Below, one piece after another: positions 41,045-49,156 of a stretch of 64,000 nucleotides of DNA. This DNA is from Streptomyces sp. NBC_01428 (lineage in GTDB: Bacteria; Actinomycetota; Actinomycetes; Streptomycetales; Streptomycetaceae), in NCBI RefSeq assembly GCF_036231965.1, contig NZ_CP109499.1:2108001-2172000 (forward strand). The letters are read 5' to 3'. The translations under genes were made by a program, and so were the position numbers. The first letter of the stretch is position 1. The number at the start of each line of letters is the position of its first letter. The notes beneath the pieces were generated by a model that saw nothing but the letters and a program-made list of their open reading frames with translations, was not told the origin of the DNA and searched no databases.

Positions 41045-42628
41045 GTGAAGAAACGCGCAGCTGCTCTGTGCGGGGCTGCCGCCGTACTGGCCGGGGTGAT
41101 CACGTCGGTCCCCGCCGACGCGAGCGCCGGCCCCGCGGCCGCACCACGCAGCGCCCCGGCCGCGAAGCTCGGCTGGAAGAAGTGCGCCACCAGCGACTAC
41201 CCGACCCTCCAGTGCGCCTCCCTGAAGGTGCCGCTGGACCACTCGAACCCCTACAGCGAGCGAATCACCCTCGCCCTGTCCCGCGTCCCGCACACCGCGA
41301 AGACGTACCAGGGCCCGCTCCTGGTGAACCCCGGCGGTCCCGGCGGCAGCGGTCTCACCCTGGCCGGGTTCGTCGCCTCCGCACTGCCCAAGGCCGTGGC
41401 GGCGCAGTACGACGTGATCGGCTTCGACCCGCGCGGCGTGGGCGCGAGCAAGCCCGCCCTCGACTGCAAGCCGGGCCACTTCAAGCCGGTCCGGCCGGAC
41501 TCCGTGCCGAGCACCAGGGCCCTGGAGAAGGCCAACCTCGACCGCGCGAAGTCCTTCGCCACGGCGTGCGGCGCCAAGTACGCGGACCTGCTGCCGTACA
41601 TCGACACGGTGAGCGCCGTCCGCGACATGGACGCGATCCGTGCCGCACTCGGCGCCAAGAAGATCAACTACTTCGGGTACTCGTACGGCACCTACCTCGG
41701 GGCCGTCTACGCCAAGCTGTACCCGCAGCGGGTCCGCCGGCTCGTCCTGGACTCCATCGTCGACCCCACCGGCGTCTGGTACGAGGACAACCTCAGCCAG
41801 GACTACGCCTTCAACGACCGTCACCTGGCGTTCCTCGCGTGGGTCGCGAAGAACAACACCACCTACAAGCTCGGCACCGACCCGGCCAAGGTCGAGGCCA
41901 AGTGGTACGCGATGCGCGCGGCGCTCGCCAAGAAGCCCGCGCAGAAGAAGGTGGGCGCCTCCGAACTGGAGGACACCTTCATCCCGGGCGGCTACTACAA
42001 CGGCTACTGGCCCTACCTCGCCCAGGCGTTCGCGTCCTATGTGAACAGCAAGGACTCGGACGCGCTCGTCGAGGCCTACGACAACTTCGCGGCCGTCGAC
42101 GCCTCGGGCGACAACGGGTACAGCGTCTACACGTCCGTGCAGTGCCGTGACGCCTCCTGGCCGCGCGACTGGCGCCAGTGGCGCAAGGACAACTGGGCGG
42201 TGTACGACAAGGCGCCGTTCATGGCCTGGAACAACGCCTGGTACAACGCGCCGTGCGCGTTCTGGCCGACGGACTCGCTGCGGCCGGTGGACATCTCCAA
42301 CCACCGGCTGCCGCCCACGCTGCTGTTCCAGGCGACCAACGACGCGGCCACCCCGTACGAGGGCGGCGTCACGGTCCATCAGCAGCTGCGCGGTTCCAGC
42401 CTGGTCGTCGAGCAGGGCGGCGGGAACCACGGGATCACGCTGAGCGGCAACGCCTGCCTGGACAAGTACCTGGCGACGTATCTGACCGACGGCAAGGTGC
42501 CGCGCGGCGACGGTGAGGCCGACGCGGTGTGCAAGACGCTGCCCGACCCCAAGCCGCTGACCACGAAGGCCGCGTCCACCTCCGCACGGGGCTCGGCGCT
42601 GCACGGACTGCTCGGCTTCCGGGGCTGA
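41045..42628 (+). CDS. Secreted alpha/beta hydrolase, tripeptidyl-aminopeptidase family
   Basis: 527-aa exported serine hydrolase like SlpD/SlpE or Tap of Streptomyces. The signal peptide is about residues 1-28 (KKRAAALCGAAAVLAGVITSVPADASA). The oxyanion segment is VNPGGPGGSG and the nucleophile is in FGYSYGTYLG (about residue 215). The C-terminal TAP-like domain carries the Asp near ATNDAATPYEGG and the His in GGNHGIT. It removes N-terminal tripeptides from proteins or peptides outside the cell. The GTG start follows GGGAGG; the very long upstream open frame is not coding here. Confidence 0.9.
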   Translation: MKKRAAALCGAAAVLAGVITSVPADASAGPAAAPRSAPAAKLGWKKCATSDYPTLQCASLKVPLDHSNPYSERITLALSRVPHTAKTYQGPLLVNPGGPGGSGLTLAGFVASALPKAVAAQYDVIGFDPRGVGASKPALDCKPGHFKPVRPDSVPSTRALEKANLDRAKSFATACGAKYADLLPYIDTVSAVRDMDAIRAALGAKKINYFGYSYGTYLGAVYAKLYPQRVRRLVLDSIVDPTGVWYEDNLSQDYAFNDRHLAFLAWVAKNNTTYKLGTDPAKVEAKWYAMRAALAKKPAQKKVGASELEDTFIPGGYYNGYWPYLAQAFASYVNSKDSDALVEAYDNFAAVDASGDNGYSVYTSVQCRDASWPRDWRQWRKDNWAVYDKAPFMAWNNAWYNAPCAFWPTDSLRPVDISNHRLPPTLLFQATNDAATPYEGGVTVHQQLRGSSLVVEQGGGNHGITLSGNACLDKYLATYLTDGKVPRGDGEADAVCKTLPDPKPLTTKAASTSARGSALHGLLGFRG

Positions 42629-42688
42629 CCCCCGGCCGGGCGACGCCCCGTCGGGGGCACTGTCGGACCCGTGGTCCACGATGGACCC

Positions 42689-43087
42689 ATGAGTGATCCG
42701 ACCCGCATCCCAGCCCCCGACGGGGTCGCCCCCGCCACCGCGTACTCCCACGTGGTGGCGGCCACGGGGCGCTTCGTGGCCGTCTCGGGCCAGCTCCCGC
42801 TGGACGAGGACGGCGAGATCGTCGGGGAGGGCGACGCCGAGGCGCAGGCCCGCCAGGTCTTCGAGAACCTGCGCCGCTGCCTGGCGGCGGCGGGCGCCAC
42901 CTTCGACGACGTGGTCAAACTGACCTTCTTCGTCACGGACATGGCCCACCTGCCCGCCATCCGGGCCGCCCGGGCCGCGCACCTGCCCGACGACCGGCTG
43001 CCGGCCGCCTCGGCCGTCCAGGTCGCCGCCCTGGTGAGACCCGAGTTCCTGATGGAGATCGAGGCGTTCGCCGTGGTCGGCGCGTGA
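42689..43087 (+). CDS. RidA-family protein
   Basis: 132-aa member of the YjgF/YER057c/UK114 family, which hydrolyses reactive enamine/imine intermediates. The trimer-interface start (VVAATGRFVAVSGQLPLDEDG) and VFENLRRCLAAAGATFDDVVKLTFFVTD are characteristic. The catalytic arginine is expected in LVRPEFLMEIEA. It has no ribosome binding site; CACGAT lies six bases before the ATG, so translation may be leaderless. The stop overlaps the GTG of the GNAT gene (GTGA), so the two are coupled. Confidence 0.87.
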   Translation: MSDPTRIPAPDGVAPATAYSHVVAATGRFVAVSGQLPLDEDGEIVGEGDAEAQARQVFENLRRCLAAAGATFDDVVKLTFFVTDMAHLPAIRAARAAHLPDDRLPAASAVQVAALVRPEFLMEIEAFAVVGA

Positions 43088-43611
43088 GCGCGCTCCGGGT
43101 CCGTGAGATGACCCTCGCCGACTGTCCGCGCGTGGCCGAGATCCGGGTGCGCGGCTGGCAGAGCGCGTACAAGGGCCTCATGCCGCAGTCGTATCTGGAC
43201 GCGCTCAGCGTGTCCGAGGACGCGGCACGGCGCCGCGGCCACCTCGAACGCGCCGACGGCTCCGTGGTGAACCTGGTCGCCGAGCGCGAGGGCGCGGTGG
43301 TCGGCTGGGCGTGCCACGGTCCCTACCGCGACGGCGAAGCCGGCCCCGCGGACGTCGAGTTGTACGCGATCTACGTCCATCCGGACCTGGTGGGCCGGGG
43401 AGTCGGGCAGGCCCTCTTGCGGGCATCCGTCGCCCGGTGCGTGGCCGCCGGGCGTGAGCGCATGCTGCTGTGGGTCCTGAGGGACAACATCCCGGCCCGC
43501 CGGTTCTACGAGCGGGCCGGCTTCGGCGCCGACGGCGCGGAGGAGCCCTTCGAGGCGGCCGGCGTCGAGGTGCCCGAGGTGCGCTACGTCCGGGACCTGC
43601 CGCCCGCGTGA
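43084..43611 (+). CDS. GNAT N-acetyltransferase
   Basis: 175-aa acetyltransferase. It starts with LRVREMTLADCPRVAEIRVRGW. The acetyl-CoA loop is HPDLVGRGVGQALLRASV and the C-terminal NIPARRFYERAGF motif is conserved. It resembles the RimI-like/MSMEG-type group; the acceptor is unknown. It is translated from a GTG overlapping the ridA-like stop, so it forms a two-gene operon with it. Confidence 0.87.
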   Translation: MSALRVREMTLADCPRVAEIRVRGWQSAYKGLMPQSYLDALSVSEDAARRRGHLERADGSVVNLVAEREGAVVGWACHGPYRDGEAGPADVELYAIYVHPDLVGRGVGQALLRASVARCVAAGRERMLLWVLRDNIPARRFYERAGFGADGAEEPFEAAGVEVPEVRYVRDLPPA

Positions 43612-43656
43612 CCCGGCTGCCGCCGTCCGCGCACGGGGCCGCCTCCCCCGGGTGCG

Positions 43657-44247
43657 TCAGCGCGTGCCGCCGGCTCCCCCCTCGGGAAGCCGGTCCAGTG
43701 CGCGGACGGCGGCCTGCGCGAGTGCCGGATGGGCCAGCGCCTCGGTCAGGACGGGGCGGGCCCGGGCGTCGCCCAGGGTCCCGAGGCCCTCGACGCAGGC
43801 GAGCGCGACCCTGCGGTACGGGTCGTGCGGGAGCAGCCTGCGGCGCAGGACGGTGATCAGCGCGGGTACGGCCTCGGGGGCGCGGAGTTCGACCAGCAGC
43901 CGGACCGGCTGGAGGGCGTAGGCGACGCGCAGTTCGTTCGTGGCGAGCGCGGCGGCGGCGCGGGCCGTGCGGGCGTCGCCGAGCCGGGCCAGGGCACGGG
44001 CCGCGGACGCGCAGCGCTCGGGATCACGGTGGTTCAGCAGCAGGACGAGCGCCTCGAAGGCCCGCCGGTCACCGGCGGTCCCGAGCCGGAAGGCGACCAA
44101 CTCCCGGGCCCACAAGGGCTGTCCCGGTTCGGTCAGCGCCGCCGCCAGGACCTCGGGGTCCTCGGTCGCCGCGAGGCGTTCGTACCCCGGCGACGCCCCC
44201 GCCTCGGCCCGCACACGCTCCGTGAGTGATCGCAACGCTTCGTCCAT
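43657..44247 (-). CDS. HEAT-repeat protein
   Basis: 196-aa all-helical protein with four or five HEAT/PBS-lyase-type repeats. Clear copies are LNHRDPERCASAARALARLGD, ALITVLRRRLLPHDPYRRVAL and ACVEGLGTLGDARARPVL. These domains mediate protein contacts; nothing points to the partner. The ATG at 44247 is the only good start. It converges on the ridA-GNAT pair and is divergent from the hydroxyacyl-CoA dehydrogenase gene. Confidence 0.78.
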   Translation of the reverse strand: MDEALRSLTERVRAEAGASPGYERLAATEDPEVLAAALTEPGQPLWARELVAFRLGTAGDRRAFEALVLLLNHRDPERCASAARALARLGDARTARAAAALATNELRVAYALQPVRLLVELRAPEAVPALITVLRRRLLPHDPYRRVALACVEGLGTLGDARARPVLTEALAHPALAQAAVRALDRLPEGGAGGTR

Positions 44248-44618
44248 GGGCCGAGCTTAGGCACGCCCGTGGGGTGCGGGGACCTACATCACAAAGTCGG
44301 GGGCTGGCGCGCTCGTTACCGGCGGGTTAAGCTCAGACGAGCGAGTTACCCACTCGTGTTGGACCTCTCGGTGGCCTGGTGACGCAGCCGCCGGGAGAGC
44401 AGTCGGTCCGGTACCTCAGGTATCGCAGTACGACACGGCTCCGGGACAGGGCCGGTCGGCTTCACCGCCACTCGGGCGCGCTCTCTTCGGCGCCCCGTTC
44501 GCCACCGGGCGTGTGCGCTCGTCAGCCCGGTCGACACCCGCAACCTCCGCACCGTGTGCGCCTGTTCGGCGTACCCGGGCGCACCCCTCAGTCGTCACCC
44601 TCTCCCAGGAGTCCCGCG
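44248..44618. other. Long leader/promoter region of the hydroxyacyl-CoA dehydrogenase gene
   Basis: About 370 bases without a gene. TAAGCT at 44328-44333 could be a -10 box, which would leave a leader of roughly 280 bases. Two GTTACC copies (44315-44320 and 44345-44350) and a small inverted repeat CGAGT-N5-ACTCG near 44342-44356 might be regulator sites. The in-frame extension of the gene into this region shows no homology. Confidence 0.4.
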
Positions 44619-46424
44619 ATGGCCACTCCCCTGTCCGACACCCCTCTGTCCCCGCTGAAGACCGTCGCCGTCGTCGGCCTCGGCACCATGGGCACCGGCA
44701 TCGCCGAAGTCCTGGCCCGGGCCGGCCGCGACGTCATCGGCATCGACATCAGCGAGGCCGCGGCCGTCCAGGCCGTCGCCGCCCTCGAAGCCTCCACCGG
44801 ACGCGCCGTGGGGCGCGGGCGGCTCAGTGAGCAGGAGCGCACGGACGCCCTCGGCCGGTTCCGCACCTCCACCGACCTCGCGGCCGCCGCCGACGCCGAC
44901 CTCGTCATCGAGGTGACTCCGGAGTCGTACGACATCAAGCAGCAGGTCTTCCGGGCGCTGGACGGCATCGTGCGGCCCGAGACGATCCTCGCGACGGGCA
45001 CCAACGCGCTGTCCGTGACCCGGCTCGCCGCCGACTCCTCCCGCCCCGAGCGCGTCCTCGGCCTGCACTTCTTCAACCCGGCGCCGGCCATGAAGCTGGT
45101 CGAGGTCGTCTCCTCGGTGCTGACCGCGCCGGCCGCCGTCGCCGCGGTCACGGATCTGGCCCTGGAACTCGGCAAGGAGCCCGTCGCGGTCGGGGACCGC
45201 CCCGGATTCGTCGCCGACGGACTGCTGTTCGGCTACCTCAACCAGGCCGCCGCGATGTACGAGGCGAAGTACGCCTCCCGCGAGGACATCGACGCGGCCA
45301 TGAAGCTCGGCTGCGGACTGCCCATGGGCCCGCTCGCGCTGCTCGACCTGATCGGTGTGGACACCGCGCGCACGGTCCTGGAGGCCATGTACACCGAGTC
45401 CCAGGACCGGCTGCACGCCCCCGCACCCATCCTCAAGCAGCTCAGCGAGGCGGGCCTGACCGGGCGCAAGTCCGGCCGCGGCTTCTACTCCTACGACGCC
45501 CCCGGCGGCGCCACCGTCGTGCGGGACGCGCTGACGCCGTCGGAGGACGGCACGCAGACCCCCGGCCGCACGGTCCGCTCGGTCGGTGTCGCGGGCTCCG
45601 GGACGATGGCCTCCGGCATCGCGGAGGTCTTCGCGAAGGCCGGCCACACCGTCGTCCTCGCGGCCCGCAGCGAGGAGAAGGCGCAGGCCGCGAAGGCACG
45701 GATCGGCAAGTCCCTCTCCCGCTCCGTCGACAAGGGCCGGCTGACCGCCGAGGCGGCGGCGCAGACCCTGGAGCGGATCACGCCGACCGGCAGCTACGAC
45801 GACTTCGCCGACGTCGATCTGGCACTGGAGGCGGTCGCCGAGGACCTGGAGGTCAAGCAGCAGCTGTTCGGCGTCTTCGACAAGGTCTGCAAGCCGGGCG
45901 CGATCCTCGCCACCACCACCTCCTCGCTGCCCGTCGTCGCCTGCGCCCGCGCCACCTCGCGCCCGCAGGACGTGATCGGCATGCACTTCTTCAACCCGGC
46001 CCCCGTGATGAAGCTCGTCGAGGTCGTGCGGACCGTGCTGACCGCGGACGACGTGCACGCCACCGTGCGCGAGGTCTGCGCGACGATCCGCAAGCACCCG
46101 GTGGACTGCGGCGACCGGGCCGGCTTCATCGTGAACGCGCTGCTGTTCCCGTACCTCAACAACGCGATCAAGATGGTGCAGGAGCACTACGCCTCGCTCG
46201 ACGACATCGACGCCGCGATGAAGCTGGGCGGCGGCTACCCGATGGGCCCGTTCGAACTGCTCGACGTGGTCGGTCTCGACGTGTCGCTGGCCATCGAGAA
46301 GGTCCTGCACCGCGAGTTCCGCGACCCGGGACTGGCCCCCGCGCCGCTCCTGGAGCACCTGGTGGCCGCGGGCTGCCTCGGCCGCAAGACGGGCCGCGGT
46401 TTCCGCGAATATGCCCGCCGCTGA
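44619..46424 (+). CDS. 3-hydroxyacyl-CoA (3-hydroxybutyryl-CoA) dehydrogenase, tandem duplicated
   Basis: 601-aa NAD-dependent dehydrogenase made of two complete homologous units. Each has a Rossmann motif (GLGTMGTGIAEV near residue 16; GSGTMASGIAEV near 320), a catalytic His in HFFNPAP (about 150 and 455) and the C-terminal DAAMKLG...PMGP region. It would reduce acetoacetyl-CoA or oxidise 3-hydroxybutyryl-CoA, feeding crotonyl-CoA to the ethylmalonyl-CoA genes downstream. The ATG follows CAGGAG. Usual family length is about 285 aa, so this is a duplication-fusion. The TetR gene follows 136 bases later. Confidence 0.9.
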   Translation: MATPLSDTPLSPLKTVAVVGLGTMGTGIAEVLARAGRDVIGIDISEAAAVQAVAALEASTGRAVGRGRLSEQERTDALGRFRTSTDLAAAADADLVIEVTPESYDIKQQVFRALDGIVRPETILATGTNALSVTRLAADSSRPERVLGLHFFNPAPAMKLVEVVSSVLTAPAAVAAVTDLALELGKEPVAVGDRPGFVADGLLFGYLNQAAAMYEAKYASREDIDAAMKLGCGLPMGPLALLDLIGVDTARTVLEAMYTESQDRLHAPAPILKQLSEAGLTGRKSGRGFYSYDAPGGATVVRDALTPSEDGTQTPGRTVRSVGVAGSGTMASGIAEVFAKAGHTVVLAARSEEKAQAAKARIGKSLSRSVDKGRLTAEAAAQTLERITPTGSYDDFADVDLALEAVAEDLEVKQQLFGVFDKVCKPGAILATTTSSLPVVACARATSRPQDVIGMHFFNPAPVMKLVEVVRTVLTADDVHATVREVCATIRKHPVDCGDRAGFIVNALLFPYLNNAIKMVQEHYASLDDIDAAMKLGGGYPMGPFELLDVVGLDVSLAIEKVLHREFRDPGLAPAPLLEHLVAAGCLGRKTGRGFREYARR

Positions 46425-46548
46425 GCGTCCGGGCGACTCGTTCACGGCGGACGCCGACTGGGGCGGACTGCTCGAACCGGCCGGAAACCCCTCGCCCGTC
46501 CCGGGCGGGGGGATCCCCGGACATGCGCGCTCTCCTGCACACATGCAG

Positions 46549-46554
46549 TACGTT
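46549..46554 (+). promoter_or_regulatory. Likely -10 box of a leaderless transcript (TetR gene)
   Basis: TACGTT ends six bases before the ATG at 46561; no Shine-Dalgarno sequence is present. Confidence 0.45.
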
Positions 46555-46560
46555 CGGGTC

Positions 46561-47379
46561 ATGCCCCAGCCCGCCAAGTCCTCACGTACCCCCGCCACGT
46601 CCGACGCTCCCCCGGAGAGCGCCGCGGGCAACCGCGCGGCGGCCCAACGGCTCAAGATGCGGCGGGAGCTGGCGGCCGCGGCCATGGAGCTGTTCGCGAC
46701 CAAGGGGTACGAGGCGACCACCGTCGACGAGATCGCCGCCCGGGCGGGGGTGGCCCGCCGCACCTTCTTCCGCCACTTCCGCTCCAAGGAAGAGGCGATC
46801 TTCCCGGACCACGACGACACCCTGATCCGGGCCGAGGCGGTGCTCAACGCGGCGCCCGCGCACGAGCATCCGCTCGACACCGTGTGCCGCGGCATCAAGG
46901 AAGTCATGCGGATGTACGCGGCGCAGCCGGAGATCTCCGTCTCCCGCTACAAACTGACCCGCGAGGTACCGACACTGCGCGAGGCCGAGATCGCCTCCGT
47001 GGCGCGCTACGAGCGGCTCTTCACGCGCTATCTCCTCGGCCACTTCGACGAGCACGCGCACGACGACGACGCCAACGACGATCCGCTGCTCGCGGAGGTC
47101 GCCGCGTCGGCCGTGGTCACGGCGCACAATCACGTGCTGCGGCGGTGGCTGCGGGCGGGCGGCCAGGGCGACGTGGAGACCCAGCTGGACCACGCCTTCG
47201 CCATCGTCCGCAAGACGTTCGGCACGGGGATCGGCGCGGGACGGGAGACCGCGCCGCGACCGGCCGCCGCCGCCTCGTCCTTCACCGAGGGGGACGTGCT
47301 GGTGACCGTGGCCCGGGTGGACGCCCCCCTGGACCAGGTGATGCGCACCATCGAGCAGGCGCTCAAGGACCGGTCCTAG
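46561..47379 (+). CDS. TetR-family transcriptional regulator
   Basis: 272-aa repressor-type protein. The N-terminal helix-turn-helix domain (about residues 35-85) reads AAAMELFATKGYEATTVDEIAARAGVARRTFFRHF. The C-terminal part is an all-helical ligand-binding domain, with an unusual acidic stretch AHDDDANDDP and an extra C-terminal tail. Lying between the dehydrogenase gene and the ccr operon, it is the natural candidate regulator of the ethylmalonyl-CoA pathway, perhaps sensing an acyl-CoA. ATG 46561 is taken with TACGTT six bases upstream (leaderless); ATG 46543 is the alternative. Confidence 0.88.
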   Translation: MPQPAKSSRTPATSDAPPESAAGNRAAAQRLKMRRELAAAAMELFATKGYEATTVDEIAARAGVARRTFFRHFRSKEEAIFPDHDDTLIRAEAVLNAAPAHEHPLDTVCRGIKEVMRMYAAQPEISVSRYKLTREVPTLREAEIASVARYERLFTRYLLGHFDEHAHDDDANDDPLLAEVAASAVVTAHNHVLRRWLRAGGQGDVETQLDHAFAIVRKTFGTGIGAGRETAPRPAAAASSFTEGDVLVTVARVDAPLDQVMRTIEQALKDRS

Positions 47380-47441
47380 CCGGCCCTTCGCACACCTTCG
47401 GCAGTACCGCCCGTCCGCAGTGGCCGGACGGGTTGATTCAG

Positions 47442-47479
47442 CACCGGACGGGCTCCTTTTGAGCGCGTCCGGTGTTTTT
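47442..47479 (+). terminator. Rho-independent terminator after the TetR gene
   Basis: CACCGGACG (47442-47450) and CGTCCGGTG (47466-47474) form a perfect 9-bp stem followed by TTTTT at 47475-47479. It lies about 60 bases past the TetR stop. Confidence 0.8.
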
Positions 47480-47556
47480 ATGCCCTGATCTGATCGATCA
47501 TCGCTCACGTGTTACGTAAAGATTTCATCTGAGCGCAACTTTTGGCACTGCGTGCC

Positions 47557-47585
47557 TTGTCAGGTGACACGGCGTGCCATACGTT
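47557..47585 (+). promoter_or_regulatory. Vegetative-type promoter of the ccr operon
   Basis: TTGTCA (47557-47562), a 17-base spacer and TACGTT (47580-47585). This is a good match to the principal sigma consensus. GCGTGCC is repeated on both sides of the -35 box (47550-47556 and 47572-47578), a possible regulator site. Confidence 0.65.
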
Positions 47586-47810
47586 GAAGGAGTCCGGGCG
47601 GCCGGCGTGCAGAGACCCTTCGTACGCCGGCTGTCCCCGCAAGCCGACGGCCTGCGCGCCCGGACGCCTGCGTCACAGGCACCCTCTCGCGCACACCAAG
47701 CGCTGCCCAGCACCACCTCCGCCGGACCGACGGCACACCCCCACCCTCAGCAGCAGCACCGACGTAACCCTCAGCGTTCCCCTCAGGACGCTCATCGCCG
47801 GAGGCACCAC

Positions 47811-49148
47811 GTGAAGGAAATCCTGGACGCGATCCAGTCGCAGACGGCCACGTCCGCCGACTTCGCCGCTCTTCCGCTCCCCGAGTCCTACCGCGCGATC
47901 ACCGTGCACAAGGACGAGGCGGAGATGTTCGCCGGGCTCGGTTCCCGCGACAAGGACCCCCGCAAGTCGATCCACCTGGACGACGTGCCGGTGCCGGAGC
48001 TCGGCCCCGGCGAGGCCCTGGTGGCCGTCATGGCGTCCTCCGTGAACTACAACTCGGTCTGGACGTCGATCTTCGAGCCGGTCTCGACCTTCAGCTTCCT
48101 GGAGCGCTACGGGCGCCTCAGCGAGCTCAGCAAGCGCCACGACCTGCCGTACCACATCATCGGCTCGGACCTCGCGGGCGTCGTGCTGCGCACCGGCCCC
48201 GGCGTGAACTCCTGGAAGCCCGGCGACGAGGTCGTCGCGCACTGCCTCTCGGTCGAGCTGGAGTCCTCGGACGGCCACAACGACACGATGCTCGACCCCG
48301 AGCAGCGGATCTGGGGCTTCGAGACCAACTTCGGCGGCCTCGCCGAGATCGCGCTCGTCAAGTCCAACCAGCTCATGCCGAAGCCGGACCACCTGAGCTG
48401 GGAGGAGGCCGCCGCTCCCGGCCTGGTGAACTCCACCGCCTACCGGCAGCTCGTCTCCCGCAACGGCGCCGGCATGAAGCAGGGCGACAACGTCCTCATC
48501 TGGGGCGCCAGCGGCGGACTCGGCTCCTACGCCACGCAGTTCGCGCTGGCCGGCGGCGCCAACCCGATCTGCGTCGTGAGCAGCCCGCAGAAGGCGGACA
48601 TCTGCCGCGCGATGGGCGCCGAGGCGATCATCGACCGCAACGCCGAGGGCTACAAGTTCTGGAAGGACGAGACCACCCAGGACCCGAAGGAGTGGAAGCG
48701 CTTCGGCAAGCGCATCCGCGAGTTCACCGGCGGCGAGGACATCGACATCGTGTTCGAGCACCCCGGCCGCGAGACCTTCGGCGCGAGCGTCTACGTCACC
48801 CGCAAGGGCGGCACCATCACCACCTGCGCCTCGACGTCGGGCTACATGCACGAGTACGACAACCGCTACCTGTGGATGTCGCTCAAGCGGATCATCGGCT
48901 CGCACTTCGCGAACTACCGCGAGGCCTGGGAGGCCAACCGGCTCGTCGCCAAGGGCAAGATCCACCCCACGCTCTCCAAGGTGTACTCCCTGGAGGACAC
49001 CGGGCAGGCCGCCTACGACGTGCACCGCAACCTCCACCAGGGCAAGGTCGGCGTGCTCGCGCTGGCACCCCAGGAGGGTCTGGGCGTGCGCGACGAGGAG
49101 AAGCGCGCCCGGCACATCGACGCCATCAACCGCTTCCGGAACGTCTGA
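47811..49148 (+). CDS. ccr: Crotonyl-CoA carboxylase/reductase
   Basis: 445-aa NADPH-dependent enzyme that reductively carboxylates crotonyl-CoA to ethylmalonyl-CoA. The Rossmann NADPH motif is WGASGGLGSYA (about residues 231-241). Counting from the GTG at 47811, Asn81, Phe170, Glu171 and His365 fall exactly where the CO2-binding residues of the Kitasatospora setae enzyme are reported. This confirms both function and start. GGAGG precedes the GTG. The gene heads an operon with meaA and the downstream pathway genes. The product is also an extender unit for polyketides. Confidence 0.97.
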   Translation: MKEILDAIQSQTATSADFAALPLPESYRAITVHKDEAEMFAGLGSRDKDPRKSIHLDDVPVPELGPGEALVAVMASSVNYNSVWTSIFEPVSTFSFLERYGRLSELSKRHDLPYHIIGSDLAGVVLRTGPGVNSWKPGDEVVAHCLSVELESSDGHNDTMLDPEQRIWGFETNFGGLAEIALVKSNQLMPKPDHLSWEEAAAPGLVNSTAYRQLVSRNGAGMKQGDNVLIWGASGGLGSYATQFALAGGANPICVVSSPQKADICRAMGAEAIIDRNAEGYKFWKDETTQDPKEWKRFGKRIREFTGGEDIDIVFEHPGRETFGASVYVTRKGGTITTCASTSGYMHEYDNRYLWMSLKRIIGSHFANYREAWEANRLVAKGKIHPTLSKVYSLEDTGQAAYDVHRNLHQGKVGVLALAPQEGLGVRDEEKRARHIDAINRFRNV

Positions 49149-49156
49149 GGTCCGCC

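Larger units (their letters stand above)
47380..47810. other. Terminator, ccr promoter and long ccr leader
   Basis: About 430 bases. They contain the terminator of the TetR gene (47442-47479), palindromes TGATCGATCA (47491-47500) and TTACGTAA (47512-47519), the ccr promoter (47557-47585) and a 225-base leader. In the leader GCCGGCGT (47601-47608) pairs with ACGCCGGC (47624-47631). The leader is open in frame with ccr but the true start is the GTG at 47811. Confidence 0.6.

Noticed and set aside
47574..47810. In-frame N-terminal extension of ccr
   Set aside because: Residue numbering of the catalytic sites fits the start at 47811, and the extension is a low-complexity Pro/His/Arg sequence inside the leader.
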